Below are positions 19,861 through 30,639 of a DNA stretch of 64,000 nt, piece after piece (within the stretch, counting starts at the first letter, position 1; each line of letters starts with the position of its first letter). Origin of the DNA: Cycas panzhihuaensis (lineage: Eukaryota; Cycadophyta); assembly GCA_023213395.1 (NCBI GenBank), contig CM041465.1:51219741-51283740 (forward strand), read 5' to 3'. The position numbers and the translations under genes are program-made. The notes below the pieces were generated by a model, which was not told where the DNA came from, did no database searches, and was given only the letters and a program-made list of their open reading frames with translations.

Positions 19861-19980
19861 AAGTCATGTATCTTGGATGTTTGACACTTGTCAAACATCC
19901 AAGGCCTTAAGTCATGATCCGTGTCATGTATCTTGGATGTTTGACACTTGTCAAACATCCAAGGCCTTAGGTCTCTCATT
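19861..19980 (+). repeat. 60-bp tandem duplication with hairpins in U3
   Basis: Two adjacent 60-bp units (19861-19920, 19921-19980). Each contains a perfect inverted repeat with 14-base arms, TTGGATGTTTGACA and its complement, separated by CT (19873-19902 and 19933-19962). The 3' LTR carries the same pair at 26592-26711. The solo LTR in B and LTR J carry only one, imperfect, copy. Confidence 0.9.
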
Positions 19981-19986
19981 TCACTC

Positions 19987-19993
19987 TATATAA
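19987..19993 (+). promoter_or_regulatory. TATA box of the H LTR
   Basis: TATATAA, conserved in the 3' LTR and, as TATATAG/TATATAT-like sequence, in the solo LTR and LTR J. It is preceded by the duplicated hairpin block and is the only good TATA element in the LTR. Confidence 0.6.
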
Positions 19994-20241
19994 TGAGACC
20001 TCTCCTCATTGTCTCAAGGAAAAGGAGAGTTGGAGTTGTATTGTTATGCTATCAGTTTGCTAATCAAACTGTTTCTTCTTGGGAGGTTGGACCAATTCCA
20101 ACTCCACATATTGGGTATCATTTTCTCTTGCTCCTATTTCTCTTTGTGTCCTTTATGCTTTCATGCTTTCATGCATTTGCAGTATTATGCTTGTACTTAT
20201 GATCTTGGGACTAATGTGGCCTAATGCCCATTTTCCACATT

Positions 20242-20253
20242 TGGTATCAGAGC
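20242..20253 (+). other. Primer-binding site of copia H
   Basis: TGGTATCAGAGC, two bases after the LTR, complementary to initiator tRNA-Met. Confidence 0.95.
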
Positions 20254-22258
20254 TCTAAGGTCTCTGAACTTAGCTTGTTTAAGCAATCGCTGGTTCTTTT
20301 ATCTCCGCCATTTGTTTTTGGAAAGTCAAGCATCGCCATGTCAAGACTCGCCTACTCGCCAGAAGACCGCCAACACGCTTATTACCGGCTTTTTAGGATC
20401 GCCAAGACATACCACTGTTTAGCACATACCCAAATTGTCTTCTAGCATACACCCAAATTGTCCTCCAAGATTCAGCTCTCATCATCACGACTCATAGTTG
20501 AATGACAACTCACCAAGCCGCTCAGCCCTCATTGCCAGCTCATATTGACAGCTCAGCACAGTCACTGTCCTCTTCATTTTCCAGCTCAGCAGAAGACTGT
20601 CCTCTTCATTTTCCAAATTTCCAAGAACTCGCCAATCATCTTAAGTCTTTCACACAACAAGATTCATTTCACCAACAAGATTTTGTCGCCAACTCAAGAA
20701 GACTTTTAAGATCGCCAAGATTCATTCCAACTCAGCATTCATTTTAGTGCCCACACATAATCGCTTAATTCATCAAGCCGCCACCGTCATCGCTAGCTTT
20801 TCCACCACTGTCATCACTGCTGAGTCAGCAGCAGGCTGTCCAGTGTTCATTTATTGCACTGCCAGCTCATCTTCAGCACAGCTCATCACTACTAGCCACA
20901 AAGACACGGCAACAAGATCTCACTTGGTCGCCAAATTTCACTCTTAGCATTAATACTCAAGCAGTATTCCAGTCATCACTGAAGAAGATTCTGGTTGCCT
21001 ACTACCTAGCCACCGCCAACTCACCTGCCCTGAGTCGCCACATCAAGACATCGGCCTAGTCAGCTCTTCTTGCCATCTCAAGATTTAGCCACCGTCATCA
21101 AGACTTAGGATCACAAATCAGCTCACATTTTGAAAAATCAATCTCTTTTTTAGCATATTTTGATCAATATGCTCATGTCAATTCTCCTTTTAAGATTTTA
21201 AGAGATTTTTTTTTAAATTTCTTAAGGGGGGGAATTTTTTAAAAAAAGACTTTAAGTCTTTATAGCTGGGCTTACTTAAAACTTTTTTTGGCAGTCTTGA
21301 TTCTCAAAAGTACTTTTGTACTTACTGTTTTAAGCTCTTTTAGCACACTTTCATGCTATTAAAGCATCATTAAGCTTAATTATTGTAATCAAAAGAAATA
21401 TTTACATTGTAAAGGTGAAGAAAATTACCACCTAACTTCAGTTTTTGGCACCTTGCATGGTGACCTTGGCTTTCTTCAGTTCAAAAAAGGGAAGGCTCAT
21501 TGTGAAACTTAATAAAATCACAATTTTCTTGTTGGATTGTTGAGACATTTTAAGTCTCAACAGCTGCTGCGTGGAGTTTTGTGTTGGCTTTGGAGCAGCT
21601 CTTGAGTACATTTCTTGTGGCTTCATCACTTCATCAGATTTTGAAGGTTAAAAGGAACCCTCTTTTGCTGTCATCAAAGGTTCCTTACATCATTTTCTTT
21701 TAAGTACTCAAAGTCCTTTATCATTGTACTCAAGCACACATAGCACCTCACTTGGATCTAAAGCACTTGAAATCTGTTATGTGCTCATTCTTTGTAAGCC
21801 AAAAGGCATAAAAAAAAAATCCAAGTAAGAAGATTCACTTAGACTTATTTAAAAGTGAATTTAAAAATCTGTTGGGGAGGCTCGAAAAAGGTTCAAACCT
21901 TGCCTCTAAATTAACCTTAAGCTTGGTGCATTCCCTAGGGGACCAACCAACAACCGCACGGTCGCTGCACGACAATTAAGGTTGCTTAAGGGAAAGGAGG
22001 TTCAAAAGGGTGTTATTGGGGTGAATCCTGTGGAAAGCATGGTACGTCCATGCAGATCAACCCTACCTGCCTTGTCCTAGATTTAACTTGGTCCTCCACC
22101 TCATTAGCCAGAGTCCTCCACCTCTCTTCACCCCACCGGTTGTTGGATCTTCTTGTAAGATCAGGACTAGTGGTGTTGTTTGAGGGTGGGTCTTAAGCGA
22201 CGAAGCTTTTGAAGTTTCCAAGTTATCTGCTAGCTTCAAGTGTTACTCAAGTGGAAAG
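20254..22258 (+). other. 2-kb leader of copia H
   Basis: An unusually long untranslated leader between primer site and gag. Its first kilobase has CAGCTCA/CGCC-rich repeats that encode only low-complexity Ser/Gln peptides in short frames, and I do not accept these as genes. The middle (21200-21870) is AT-rich with T and A runs. The last 390 bp (21872-22258) is conserved with E and H2 and may hold the packaging or dimerisation signal. Confidence 0.7.
21872..22258 (+). promoter_or_regulatory. Conserved pre-gag block of the H family
   Basis: This block recurs in minus orientation at 45700-46085 (H2) and 17491-17870 (E). Shared words in the same order are GGTGCATTC, GGGGACCAACCAA, AAGGGTGTTATT, CATGCAGATCAACCCTAC and TGTTGGATCTTCTT. 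It is kept although flanking leader sequence has diverged and, in E, although gag is gone. Position upstream of gag suggests an RNA packaging or translation signal. Confidence 0.5.
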
Positions 22259-23260
22259 ATGGCTACCATACATATGCTTAATGCTTGTACCATAAGGCTA
22301 ACCGGGCAATCAAATTATCAAGAATGGAAAAGAATCACAAAAAATCTCTTGATAATGAATGAGTTCTGGGGATATGTTTCTGGAAGGATCCCCAATCCTA
22401 CACTTGTGGTTAATAATAATCAAACTGCACCGGTGGATGTTGTTGCTGCATGGGAGGCCAAAGACGAAATTGCTTTGGCTTTCATTCGTATGGTTGTGGA
22501 CATACATGTAGACCAAAATATTTCTTCTCAAGACTATCTTCTAAAGAAGCATGGGACACATTGTCCTCTTTGTATGAAAGGCGAGATGAAGCTCGCATTT
22601 TGATGATAAAAGCTAAATTGTACTCCATCAAATTTGTAAAGCCAATGTCGGCATTCATGTCCTCTATTAAGGAGGTTTGTAATGAATTAACTACTTTAGG
22701 TAGTCCGACTACTAGAGATGAAATCATAGCCTCCATCACAAAAGCATTACCAAAGGACTACAACGGCTTTATATCATCAACTACACGAGATGGTTCACTA
22801 AGGGGGATGACATTCAATCAACTTGAAAGCTTATTGCTTCAAGAAGAACAAATTTATGCTAAGGATAATGAAGAACCATCTACAACGTGTGCTTTCACAA
22901 AGAAGGGAAAAGACAACTCAAAATCCAACACCGCATTCACAAAGCGCTTTGGAAATATGAACATTGGATCTTTCAAGTCCAATGTCGTATGCCATTATTA
23001 TGGCAAACCTGGCCACATTGCACCTGAGTGCAGAAAGAAGCAAGCGGATTTCAAGACAAGCAGCAGAAAGCAGCCATGTGGTCAAAGACAAGAACCACAG
23101 TGGTCAAAGACAACAAGAGCCCACGACAACAGCTTTCAACAAAGGTTCCAACAATGGATCAAGAAGAATCCCCTCGACCAAATCGAGGTGCCTATCGAGG
23201 AGGTCCAAGAGGAGGGGTCAAAGAAGTGGCTACCAACGCCATTATAATCGTTTGTCAATG
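22259..23260 (+). pseudogene. gag: Gag of copia H
   Basis: The ATG at 22259 (MATIHMLNACTIRL) starts the particle protein; H2 has the same start (MVAINMLNACT). The N-terminal helix NYQEWKRITKNLLIMNEFWGY and the WEAKDEIALAFI region are typical of plant copia Gag. A frameshift at about 22540 moves the frame, after which KEAWDTLSSLYERRDEARI, LPKDYNGFISS and TFNQLESLLLQEEQ follow to about 22860. The zinc knuckle at 22988-23029 reads CHYYGKPGHIAPEC: the second cysteine is tyrosine, which should prevent zinc binding. A basic Arg/Gln-rich tail follows. Confidence 0.88.
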
Positions 23261-23269
23261 AAGACAAAC

Positions 23270-23640
23270 TACTTTGTGCATACCAATCATGCAACATTGA
23301 CAACACTTGGATTGTCGATTCAGAGCTTCTCGACATATGACAGGAGTGAAGAACTCCTATGCAACATCAAGGAAGGTAAAGGTCAATCGCTGACCTTTGG
23401 AAATGTCAATCGCTTGAGGTTTCGTGAATAGGCACCATAGCTCCTTTTCATTCTCCTCAAAATCCTTCCTCATCATTTCCCAAAGGATGCCTACCTCATT
23501 CCTTCTATGGAGAAGAACTTGCTATCTGTTAGCCAGATGAACAAGCAACACATGAGCGTACTATTTAAAAATGGGAAATGTATCATTTATGACAAAGATG
23601 ATCAGATCGTAGTGTAGCTCACGAGGATCAAGGTCTTTAC
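23270..23640 (+). pseudogene. pol: Protease region of copia H, frameshifted
   Basis: The frame reads NTWIVDS at 23302-23322 and then shifts by one base exactly at the catalytic motif, so the Asp-Ser-Gly-Ala protease signature is destroyed. Further on, LLSVSQMNKQHMSVLFKNGKC (23520-23580) and the following GHEDQGLYK-like stretch match H2 and E. The enzyme cannot be made from this copy. Confidence 0.85.
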
Positions 23641-24560
23641 AAGTTGGATGCCAATAACATTACTCTTGATTCTGCTTACTTTGGTTCCACATCTTTGTCA
23701 AAAATTCAGTTATGGCATCAACGTCTAGGACATTTAAGCCTAGACAATCAAGCGATGAGATACAAAAGCATGGTGTATGGGCTTCCAAAGATGTATGGTT
23801 CAAAATGTCTTTGCGAAGCTTGCATAATGGGGACACAACATCGGCTACCTTTTCCTAAAGGCAAAGCATGGCGTGCATCTTATCCTTTGCGATTAGTTCA
23901 GTCAGACTTGTGTGGACCCATGTCCACCCACTCCTTTGGAGGAGCAGTGTACTACATATCTTTTATTGATGACTTCTCTCACAAAGTCTGGGTCTACTTC
24001 CTGAAGCATAAATCAGAAGCCTTCTCCAAGTTCAAAGAGTTCAAGGCGGAAGTAGAAAATGAATCTGGCTACTCAATTGGCACAATAAGGTCAGATAATG
24101 GAGGTGAATTCACTTCAAATGAATTCAACCAATTTTGCAAGGATAATGGAATTCGGAGACAACTCACACTCCTCATACTCCTCAAAGAAATGGAGTCTCC
24201 GAGAGGATGAATAGAACTTTGGCTAATAAAGCCAAAACAATGATGCATGCAAAAGGGCTTCCAAGAGCTTCTCGGGTCAAGCATTTCATACAACCGCCTA
24301 TGTGGCCAATCAAGTCCTACAACAATGATCACTAATATCACACCGAGGAGGCATGGTCCGAAAGAAGCCAATTATCGCCCATTTGAGGACATTCGGTGCA
24401 TCTGCGATATGCACATACCGGATCAACAAAGAACAAAGTTGGACAAACATAGCCTTAAATGCATCTTTGTAGGATATGCAATCCATAGCAAAGCCTACAA
24501 GTTGTATGATCCAGATTGGGAGAAAAATGCATCTCTCAAGAGATGTAATCTTTGTTGAGG
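23641..24560 (+). pseudogene. pol: Integrase of copia H
   Basis: It is open from 23644 to about 24165. The pre-integrase zinc domain has LWHQRLGHLSLDN and CLCEACIMGTQHR; the core has Asp in LVQSDLCGPMS (about 23905), YYISFIDDFSHKVWVY, and Asp in IRSDNGGEFTS (about 24095). A one-base loss near 24165 shifts the frame before the Glu helix (ERMNRTLANKAK, 24195-24240). The tail contains HSLKCIFVGYAIHSKAYKLYDP (24446-24512). Confidence 0.9.
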
Positions 24561-25770
24561 ATGATCAAAAGAGTTGGATATGGCATCAATCCAACCCCCA
24601 TTGACAAAGGGAAAAAGATTGTTGAGGACTTCCTTCCCTCAATCTTACACACCATGTTCTTCATCCGCACCTTCGTACCATCTACTTCATCTTCATTTGC
24701 TCCACTTGAACCTTCCACTTCATCTTCTGCCGCTCCTACACTTAGACCGTAAGATATTGAGGTTCATGCCACATCATTTCGTGGTTACCTAAGTGGTACA
24801 CTCAAACGGGTACAGGATGGTCATATCATTGAAGGAAACGTCCATCAAAGTATCGCTGAGAAACAAACTTTGCACTTATGGTCGAAGTGCTTTCTATTGA
24901 TGAGCCTACTACCTTTGCAGAGGCTTCACAAAGTGATAGTTGGAAAGCTGCCATGGACGAAGAGATTCAATCCATTCACAAGAATGGTACTTAGGACTTG
25001 GTCGAATTGCCTCCACACAAACAGGCAATCAGTTGTAAATGGGTCTACAAGACCAAATTCCATTCTGATGGGACACTCAAGCGACATAAAGCAAGACTTG
25101 TAGTAAAGGGGTTCAAACAAAAAGAAGGAATTGATTACGAGGAGACCTTTGCACCTGTCGCAAACATGAACACCATCGACTTCTCTTGGCCTTAGCCGCA
25201 CAATGCAAATGGGTCAGATATCAAATGGACGTGAAGAGCCTTCCTGAACAACGATCTTCAAGAGGAGGTATACTTGGAGCAACCTCCTGGTCACGAGGAA
25301 CAAGGCAAGGAGCATTTGGTATGTCGCCTCAAGAAGGCTTTGTATGGCTTGAAGCAAGCTCCTAGGGCATGGTACGCAAAAATCGATGAATACTTTTTGA
25401 GACATGGGTTTCATCGATCCACATCTGATCCAAACTTGTATATCAAACATGAACATCACCATGTCATTTATATTGCCTTGTATGTAGATGACTTAGTGAT
25501 CACGGGTGATGACACTAAGCTCATCAATGTTCTCCAAGATGATTTGAAGAGAAGTTTTGAGATGACCGATCTTGGACTTCCATTATTTCCTAGGCTTTGA
25601 GGTATGGCGTGACAAAGCTATATCTTCATTTCCCAAGCAAAATATTCTTGGGACATCTTGCGAGATTCAGATGCACGATCGCAACACGCGCCTACACCCA
25701 TGGAGAACGCACCAAGCTTTCTCTTAATGAGGAAGTCAACCAAGTATCCCACTCTCTATCGACAGCTGAT
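24561..25770 (+). pseudogene. pol: Reverse transcriptase of copia H
   Basis: A Ser/Pro-rich linker leads into SWKAAMDEEIQSIHKN, then [37 protein letters not shown] (25090-25160). A frameshift follows near 25170-25240. The second open part (25274-25600) has [15 protein letters not shown] and the active site LYVDDLVITGDD (25480-25510) with both aspartates. It ends at a stop near 25600 after FEMTDLG. Confidence 0.9.
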
Positions 25771-26380
25771 TGGTAGCTTGATTTATCTAACCAACACTGC
25801 CTAGACATTTCATTTGCGCTTGGGATTTGCTCGCTACATGTCTCAACCCAATCGAGATACACTGAATGCGAAAAACGCATACTCAAGTATATCAAAGGAA
25901 CATTGCGCTTGGACTTGAGTATGTACATAAGGAGAACTTCACTTTGGAGGGTTCTCGATTCGACAAGGTGATGCCGGATAGCAGGAAATCTACCTCGGTT
26001 CTTGCTTTTACCCTTGGTTCAAGAAATGTTTCATGGAGTTGCAAGAAGCAACCAAATGTTACCTTGTCCTCCATCAAGCGTAATACAAAGTCAGCCGCAG
26101 CCTGTGAGGCTATCCGCTCGACGGATTCTTGGTGAGCTTGGTTTCAGCAGCAGCACCGACCCTTCATTGTGACAATCGAGTGTCCTCAAGCTAACTAAGA
26201 ATCCTGCTTTCCACGCACGACCAAGCATATTGAAGTTCACCACCATTTCATCGTGGAGCATGTACACGGTGGTGAGATCACACTTCAATATCGACCAACC
26301 CGAGCAACAGACGGCAGATATCTTTACCAAGCCACTTGGTAGAGACAAATTTGTAAAATTTAGAGATGGTCTTAGTGTCT
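25771..26380 (+). pseudogene. pol: RNase H of copia H
   Basis: The region carries a decayed LIYLTNTRPDISFA-like stretch (about 25780), KSTSVLAFTLGSRNVSWSCKKQPNVTLSS (25990-26070), and the terminal DIFTKPLGRDKFVKFRDGL (26310-26370). The usual SSTEAEY motif reads SSIKRNTK, so the catalytic Glu is lost. Frameshifts occur near 25960 and 26135. Confidence 0.85.
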
Positions 26381-26397
26381 GACTTAACATTGTAAAC

Positions 26398-26409
26398 AGT
26401 AAGGGGGGG
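26398..26409 (+). other. Polypurine tract of copia H
   Basis: AGTAAGGGGGGG directly against the TG of the 3' LTR. Confidence 0.92.
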
Positions 26410-26970
26410 TGTTAAACCTTATGTTTAAATGTTAAGTTAATGTACTTTTATTTTTCATGTAATATATGCACCTTTTTACTTTAGGGGTGACTTATCACTT
26501 AAGTGATAAAGTGCACACCCACATTCTTTCTAGTGACACAACGTTGTCACTAAAGGGTCAAATAGACCCTCATGCACTTTTTTGAGGATCCAAGTCATGT
26601 ATCTTGGATGTTTGACACTTGTCAAACATCCAAGGCCTTAAGTCATGATTTGTGTCATGTATCTTGGATGTTTGACACTTGTCAAACATCCAAGGCCTTA
26701 GGTCTCTCATTTCACTCTATATAATGAGACCTCTCCTCATTGTCTCAAGGAAAAGGAGAGTTGGAGTTGTATTGTTATGCTATCATTTTGCTAATCAAAC
26801 TGTTTCTTCTTGGGAGGTTGGACCAATTCCAACTCCACATATTGGGTATCATTTTCTCTTGCTTCTATTTCTCTTTGTGTCCTTTAGGCTTTCATGCTTT
26901 CATGCATTTGCAGTATTATGCTTGTACTTATGATCTTGGGACTAATGTGGCCTAATGCCCATTTTCCACA
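26410..26970 (+). repeat. 3' LTR of copia H
   Basis: 561 bp, TGTTAAACC to TTTTCCACA. It differs from the 5' LTR at about 8 positions by eye and has the same length. Confidence 0.96.
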
Positions 26971-26975
26971 AAAGC
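26971..26975. repeat. Target-site duplication of copia H, right copy
   Basis: AAAGC, identical to 19674-19678. Confidence 0.95.
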
Positions 26976-27182
26976 AACTCGACTTGCAATAGTAGCATCA
27001 ACAACCATAGTAGTAGTAGTAGAGTCGACAACAACAACAACCCCTGCAAAGACCATAGACATTGCAAGATCTTATAGATGAAAAAAGAATAAGAAGTTAG
27101 CATGCCAGTAGACTTTGGTGATAGATACCACAAACTCCTAAGATCCAACTCTGTATGATGAAGTGAAATCTAATCCTCATTG
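26976..27182 (+). pseudogene. Copia F, middle piece: gag tail joined to pre-RT
   Basis: This 207-bp piece lies between H and G. Read in phase with F's gag across the H insertion, it continues after the zinc knuckle with LAIVASTTI, a valine run and a threonine run (VVVVESTTTTT). Near its end it reads YDEVKSNPHW, the segment that normally precedes copia reverse transcriptase, which follows after G at 34673. The protease and integrase genes (about 2 kb) that should lie between are absent. It is a deletion junction inside F. Confidence 0.6.
27178..27182. repeat. Target-site duplication of copia G, left copy
   Basis: CATTG, identical to 34668-34672. Confidence 0.95.
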
Positions 27183-27479
27183 TGAAAAGGGTTAATGACA
27201 TAAGGTCATTACATTAGTTGATTATTTCGAAAAAGGGTCTTAAGTGAACTTTAAATTAGATCACTTAAGTGAAATGCACTTTCATGTGCATTATGTGTAA
27301 TTTCATTTCACCTAACTCAAATGCTCCCTCTCTCAATATAAAAGTAAAGCTCAATGGAGGAGATTCATTCTTACCTCCCCATTTTGTGAGAGCTACTTTC
27401 TGTCTCTCAAGTCTCTCTTGCTCCCATGTTTGCCTTCGTGTTTAGTGCATGGAGATGACGGATAGATCCACTCTTTTCA
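27183..27479 (+). repeat. 5' LTR of copia G
   Basis: 297 bp, TGAAAAGGG to CTTTTCA. It contains AATGACATAAGGTCATT near the start (6-bp arms), the TCACTTAAGTGA palindrome (27261-27272) and an AATATAAAAG TATA-like box (about 27334). Confidence 0.95.
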
Positions 27480-27481
27480 TG

Positions 27482-27492
27482 TGGTATCGAGC
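27482..27492 (+). other. Primer-binding site of copia G
   Basis: TGGTATCGAGC two bases after the LTR. It is the same initiator tRNA-Met variant as in chromovirus I. Confidence 0.85.
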
Positions 27493-29475
27493 TTGCTTCC
27501 TTCATATTCCCCACTTGCACTTGCAATGGAGCCATCACTTCCTTCTCCCCACAATCCATGTGGTGAAGGAGATTGTGAAAGTGAATTTAGAAATATTTTG
27601 AAGTTATTATGATAGCATATTTTGTATTGTTTGCTTTTCCTTTCTCTTTGCGTGTTTGGAAGCATAATACAAGGAGTTGTAAGGCCCAAGGATTCCAATC
27701 CTTTGCTGGCCATTCATGCTATCTCATTCTTCTTTTCTTTTCCTTTTTGTCCATTTAACAAGGGAAAATGTCAGAAATTTTTCCAAAGATTTAGAAGAAT
27801 GATTGTAAGGGAGTTTTACCCATTTTTTAAAGAATTTTGAGCCATTTAAAATATCTATCATTGTATGCTCTCACCTTGCCCATATTGGGATCCCGGTGAT
27901 CAAAAATGATGGAAATTTCATATGGTATCATGTGCTAATGAGATATTAGCAAGCTGAAATTTCTGCAGAAATACAATTTGATTCTTGAACTTCACAGTCC
28001 AAAATCTTCTACAGAGATCCAATTGAAGTGATTCCAGTTGTCAAAGATGGGGCTCGAGTCTACTTTCCAAAGGCAAAACCGGCACCTAATTTGGATGTCG
28101 ATGAGGAAGTTATTGCTGTTTTAGTGAACAACAGTTATTTTTAGTAAGAATTCGGAAAAATATAATTTCCTAACTTTGTGGCTGTCAAAACTTTCCGTAA
28201 CTCATTTGGACCTGATTCCACTTCCTCAAGATGAAGCTACGAGTCTAGTTTACAGCACAAAAACTGCCCTCCATTTCGACATTGTGGGAGAAAGTTATTG
28301 CAGATTTAGTGAGGAGTACTTTTTTTGTATTAACAAAAAAAAAAGTGAAGAAAATTTCTTCCTTTTTATAAGGCTTAAAAGCCCATTGTAAAAGTGAGAA
28401 AAACACCGGATCGAGCAATATCCGGGTGTCCTCACTCACTTATTAGCATTGCATTTCAGCACTCTAAAATCACCCAAAGCAAGCACTCCAAAGACACTTC
28501 AAGCAAGCACTCCAAAAGCACTCCAAGCAAGCATTATTTTCAGTTAAATGTACGTTTGATGCAATTCGATAATCTTTTCACTCTTCCTAAAAGGAACGCA
28601 TCACGCACGCTATTTTCTGCCATCTTGTACCTGTTCACACACTCGCCAAGGTTGAGATACCTTGGTTGGCGTAATGCCATGCCATAAAGGAGGTGTGGGT
28701 TTCAAGTTGGGACCGACTAAACCGAATATTGGTGAGGTTTTGTTAGCCATACCATCGTGCCTCAATCGGGATCATCCCGATAACCAATCGGAAAATCAAA
28801 CTTTAATACAAGGTTAAAATATACCCGATCCAATATCCGCTATAGCCATGGGTATGCACGTACCACTCTTTAGAGGAGGTATATAGTCGCTCATTGGTGA
28901 ACTGGTGAGGATTGGGAGTACACAGGCTCCGTTGTGACTTGGATTTCATCACCAAGCACGATTGCATGTATCGCGGGTGAAGGCCAAATTAATTCTACTA
29001 GAAGCCTAGGCATCCTTCGACAACCTCAACTACACGTTGGACACAAGTTAGAGGTTATTGGGTTGATTACGCATCCTACATTCGAGTTTCAAGTTGTGTA
29101 AACCCAATGATGTCAACTTCTACATTGGCCTACAATCTTGTATATTGATCACTTACTTATTTGTAAAAGTGATCCATAGTGTAATCACAATCATAGTGCT
29201 TTTCATATTCTCAAGCGTCAGTTAATATTTGCCACAAGTGTTAGTGGCCAATTTTTATCATAGTGCTTCTCATATTCCTGCGTCAAAGTTAATATTTGTC
29301 ACAAGTGTTGGTGACTTTTCTAAGTTGCTCCCTTCATCTTTGAGTAACCATTCTCACTTCTTCTTCCTTCTTCTACACTACTTCATTACATTTCCCATTT
29401 GTAAATAGTGATCGGTCATTTATTGCCATCACTTTTATAGTCCCTTGTTCATTTCTTCCCTTCTAAAAAGACACA
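27493..29475 (+). other. 2-kb leader of copia G
   Basis: No credible gene. An imperfect repeat of AGCAAGCACTCCAAA units lies at 28458-28540. A pair of near-identical segments around TCATAGTGCTTTTCATATTC and GTTAATATTTGCCACAAGTG is at 29190-29250 and 29258-29310, a tandem duplication of about 65 bp. Confidence 0.65.
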
Positions 29476-30450
29476 ATGTCTTCAAAGTTCAAGCAAAATG
29501 TGAACTGCATTCTAAAAGGGAAAGAAAATTGGGACATGTGGTTCACTGGTGTCAGAAATACTGCAAAGTATGAAGGTCTATGGAGAGATCACTTACAACC
29601 TACACCACTGCATTGTGTACAATGCTTTCAGCCAGGAGGTGCTCCAACCGCTCCCATCAAGTCGTAGCTAAACGCCAATGGGAACTTAATGATGATAAAA
29701 TCGGCAGGACACCGCTTGTCACTGATTATTCCCTGCATAATCTCATTGATGAAGCTATACATGATACACCATGGAAAGTTCTTGAAGTTCTTAAGAAGAA
29801 CTTTGACACTAAATCAAACTTAGAATTTGTTCACTTAGTGCTGAAGATGAACAAATTGAAAATGCAGAAAGGACATGCAAGTGAGACAATCAATCTCCTT
29901 CGTCCAATCAAGCAAGCCATTGATAAAGATTTTAAAACTCAATGCATTACATGGGCTTTCTTGATTCAGTCATGTCTCCATATCCCGCATTATAAAAATC
30001 TATTGGGAGTCTTCAATCCAAAGGAACTTTAAAGACCCTAAACTTTGAGGATCTTGCTGATAAGTTCATTGAATTTGATAAGACCTTTGATACCAACTTT
30101 GCCACTACATCAGGTCCAATTGATGCTGCTGTTGAAGTGGAAGAAGATCTTTGTTACACCAAAAATCAAGGTCAATACTCTCGTAGAGGTGGTAATTCCC
30201 GTGGAAGAGGAAGAGGTAGACAACAAGGACAACGTCCTCTTAGTCAACAGCTCCTCAATTCCAACAAAATAGCAGTCTCAAGGCCAAGGCCAAAATAATC
30301 AACTCGACCTAGATCCGAATCGAGATAATCCACCACCAATACTTGACCGGAAATCAAACAATCGTGTGCCAAAGGTGTAATAGAAGAGGACATTATGCCA
30401 AAAATTGCGTAATCGCCACCAACAAACTACCAAGTTATCAATACCATGGT
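29476..30450 (+). pseudogene. gag: Gag of copia G
   Basis: The start is MSSKFKQNVNCILKGKENWDMWFTGV at 29476. A frameshift at about 29660 leads to QWELNDDKIGRTPL, KVLEVLKKNFDTKSNLEF and MNKLKMQKGHASETINLL. A second break at about 30030 is followed by FEDLADKFIEFDKTFDTNF and an Arg/Gly-rich stretch (SRGRGRGRQQGQ, about 30180-30240). The zinc knuckle VCQRCNRRGHYAKNC (30361-30405) is intact (C-X2-C-X4-H-X4-C). Confidence 0.85.
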
Positions 30451-30639
30451 GCACATAATGTTGATAATACTTTTGAAGATGCTTTTGGTGGAACGCAATT
30501 TGCTCATGCACACCTTCAAAGAATTAGGACCACTTCATCAAATGTTGTTGATAGATCCACTAAGTATATTGAGGCTCATTGTGGCTTTGCTTATTCACTT
30601 TTGCCTTCACCACTTGGAGTTGCAAATAGTGCTACCTCA

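Larger units (their letters stand above)
19679..20239 (+). repeat. 5' LTR of copia H
   Basis: 561 bp, TGTTAAACC to TTTTCCACA, pairing with 26410-26970. It carries an 18-bp palindrome (19761-19778), a 60-bp tandem duplication (19861-19980) and a TATATAA box (19987-19993). Confidence 0.96.
19679..26970 (+). mobile_element. Copia H, complete structure, defective proteins
   Basis: This is a 7292-bp plus-strand Ty1/copia element with 561-bp LTRs, a perfect AAAGC target duplication, an initiator-tRNA-Met primer site and a polypurine tract. Order is leader (2 kb), gag, protease, integrase, reverse transcriptase, RNase H: integrase before RT defines copia. The LTRs differ at about 8 positions by eye (about 1.4%), so the insertion is recent on the scale of this locus. 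Even so, gag has a broken zinc knuckle, and protease, integrase and RT have frameshifts. H inserted into the gag of copia F just after F's zinc knuckle. Confidence 0.96.

Noticed and set aside
20502-20947. Ser/Gln-rich open frames in the leader of copia H
   Set aside because: Low-complexity peptides from a repetitive CAGCTCA/CGCC stretch; overlapping frames are open equally and no domain is seen.
28458-28540. CRISPR-like repeat in the leader of copia G
   Set aside because: Short imperfect AGCAAGCACTCC units without regular spacers; this is plant DNA and a simple tandem repeat explains it.
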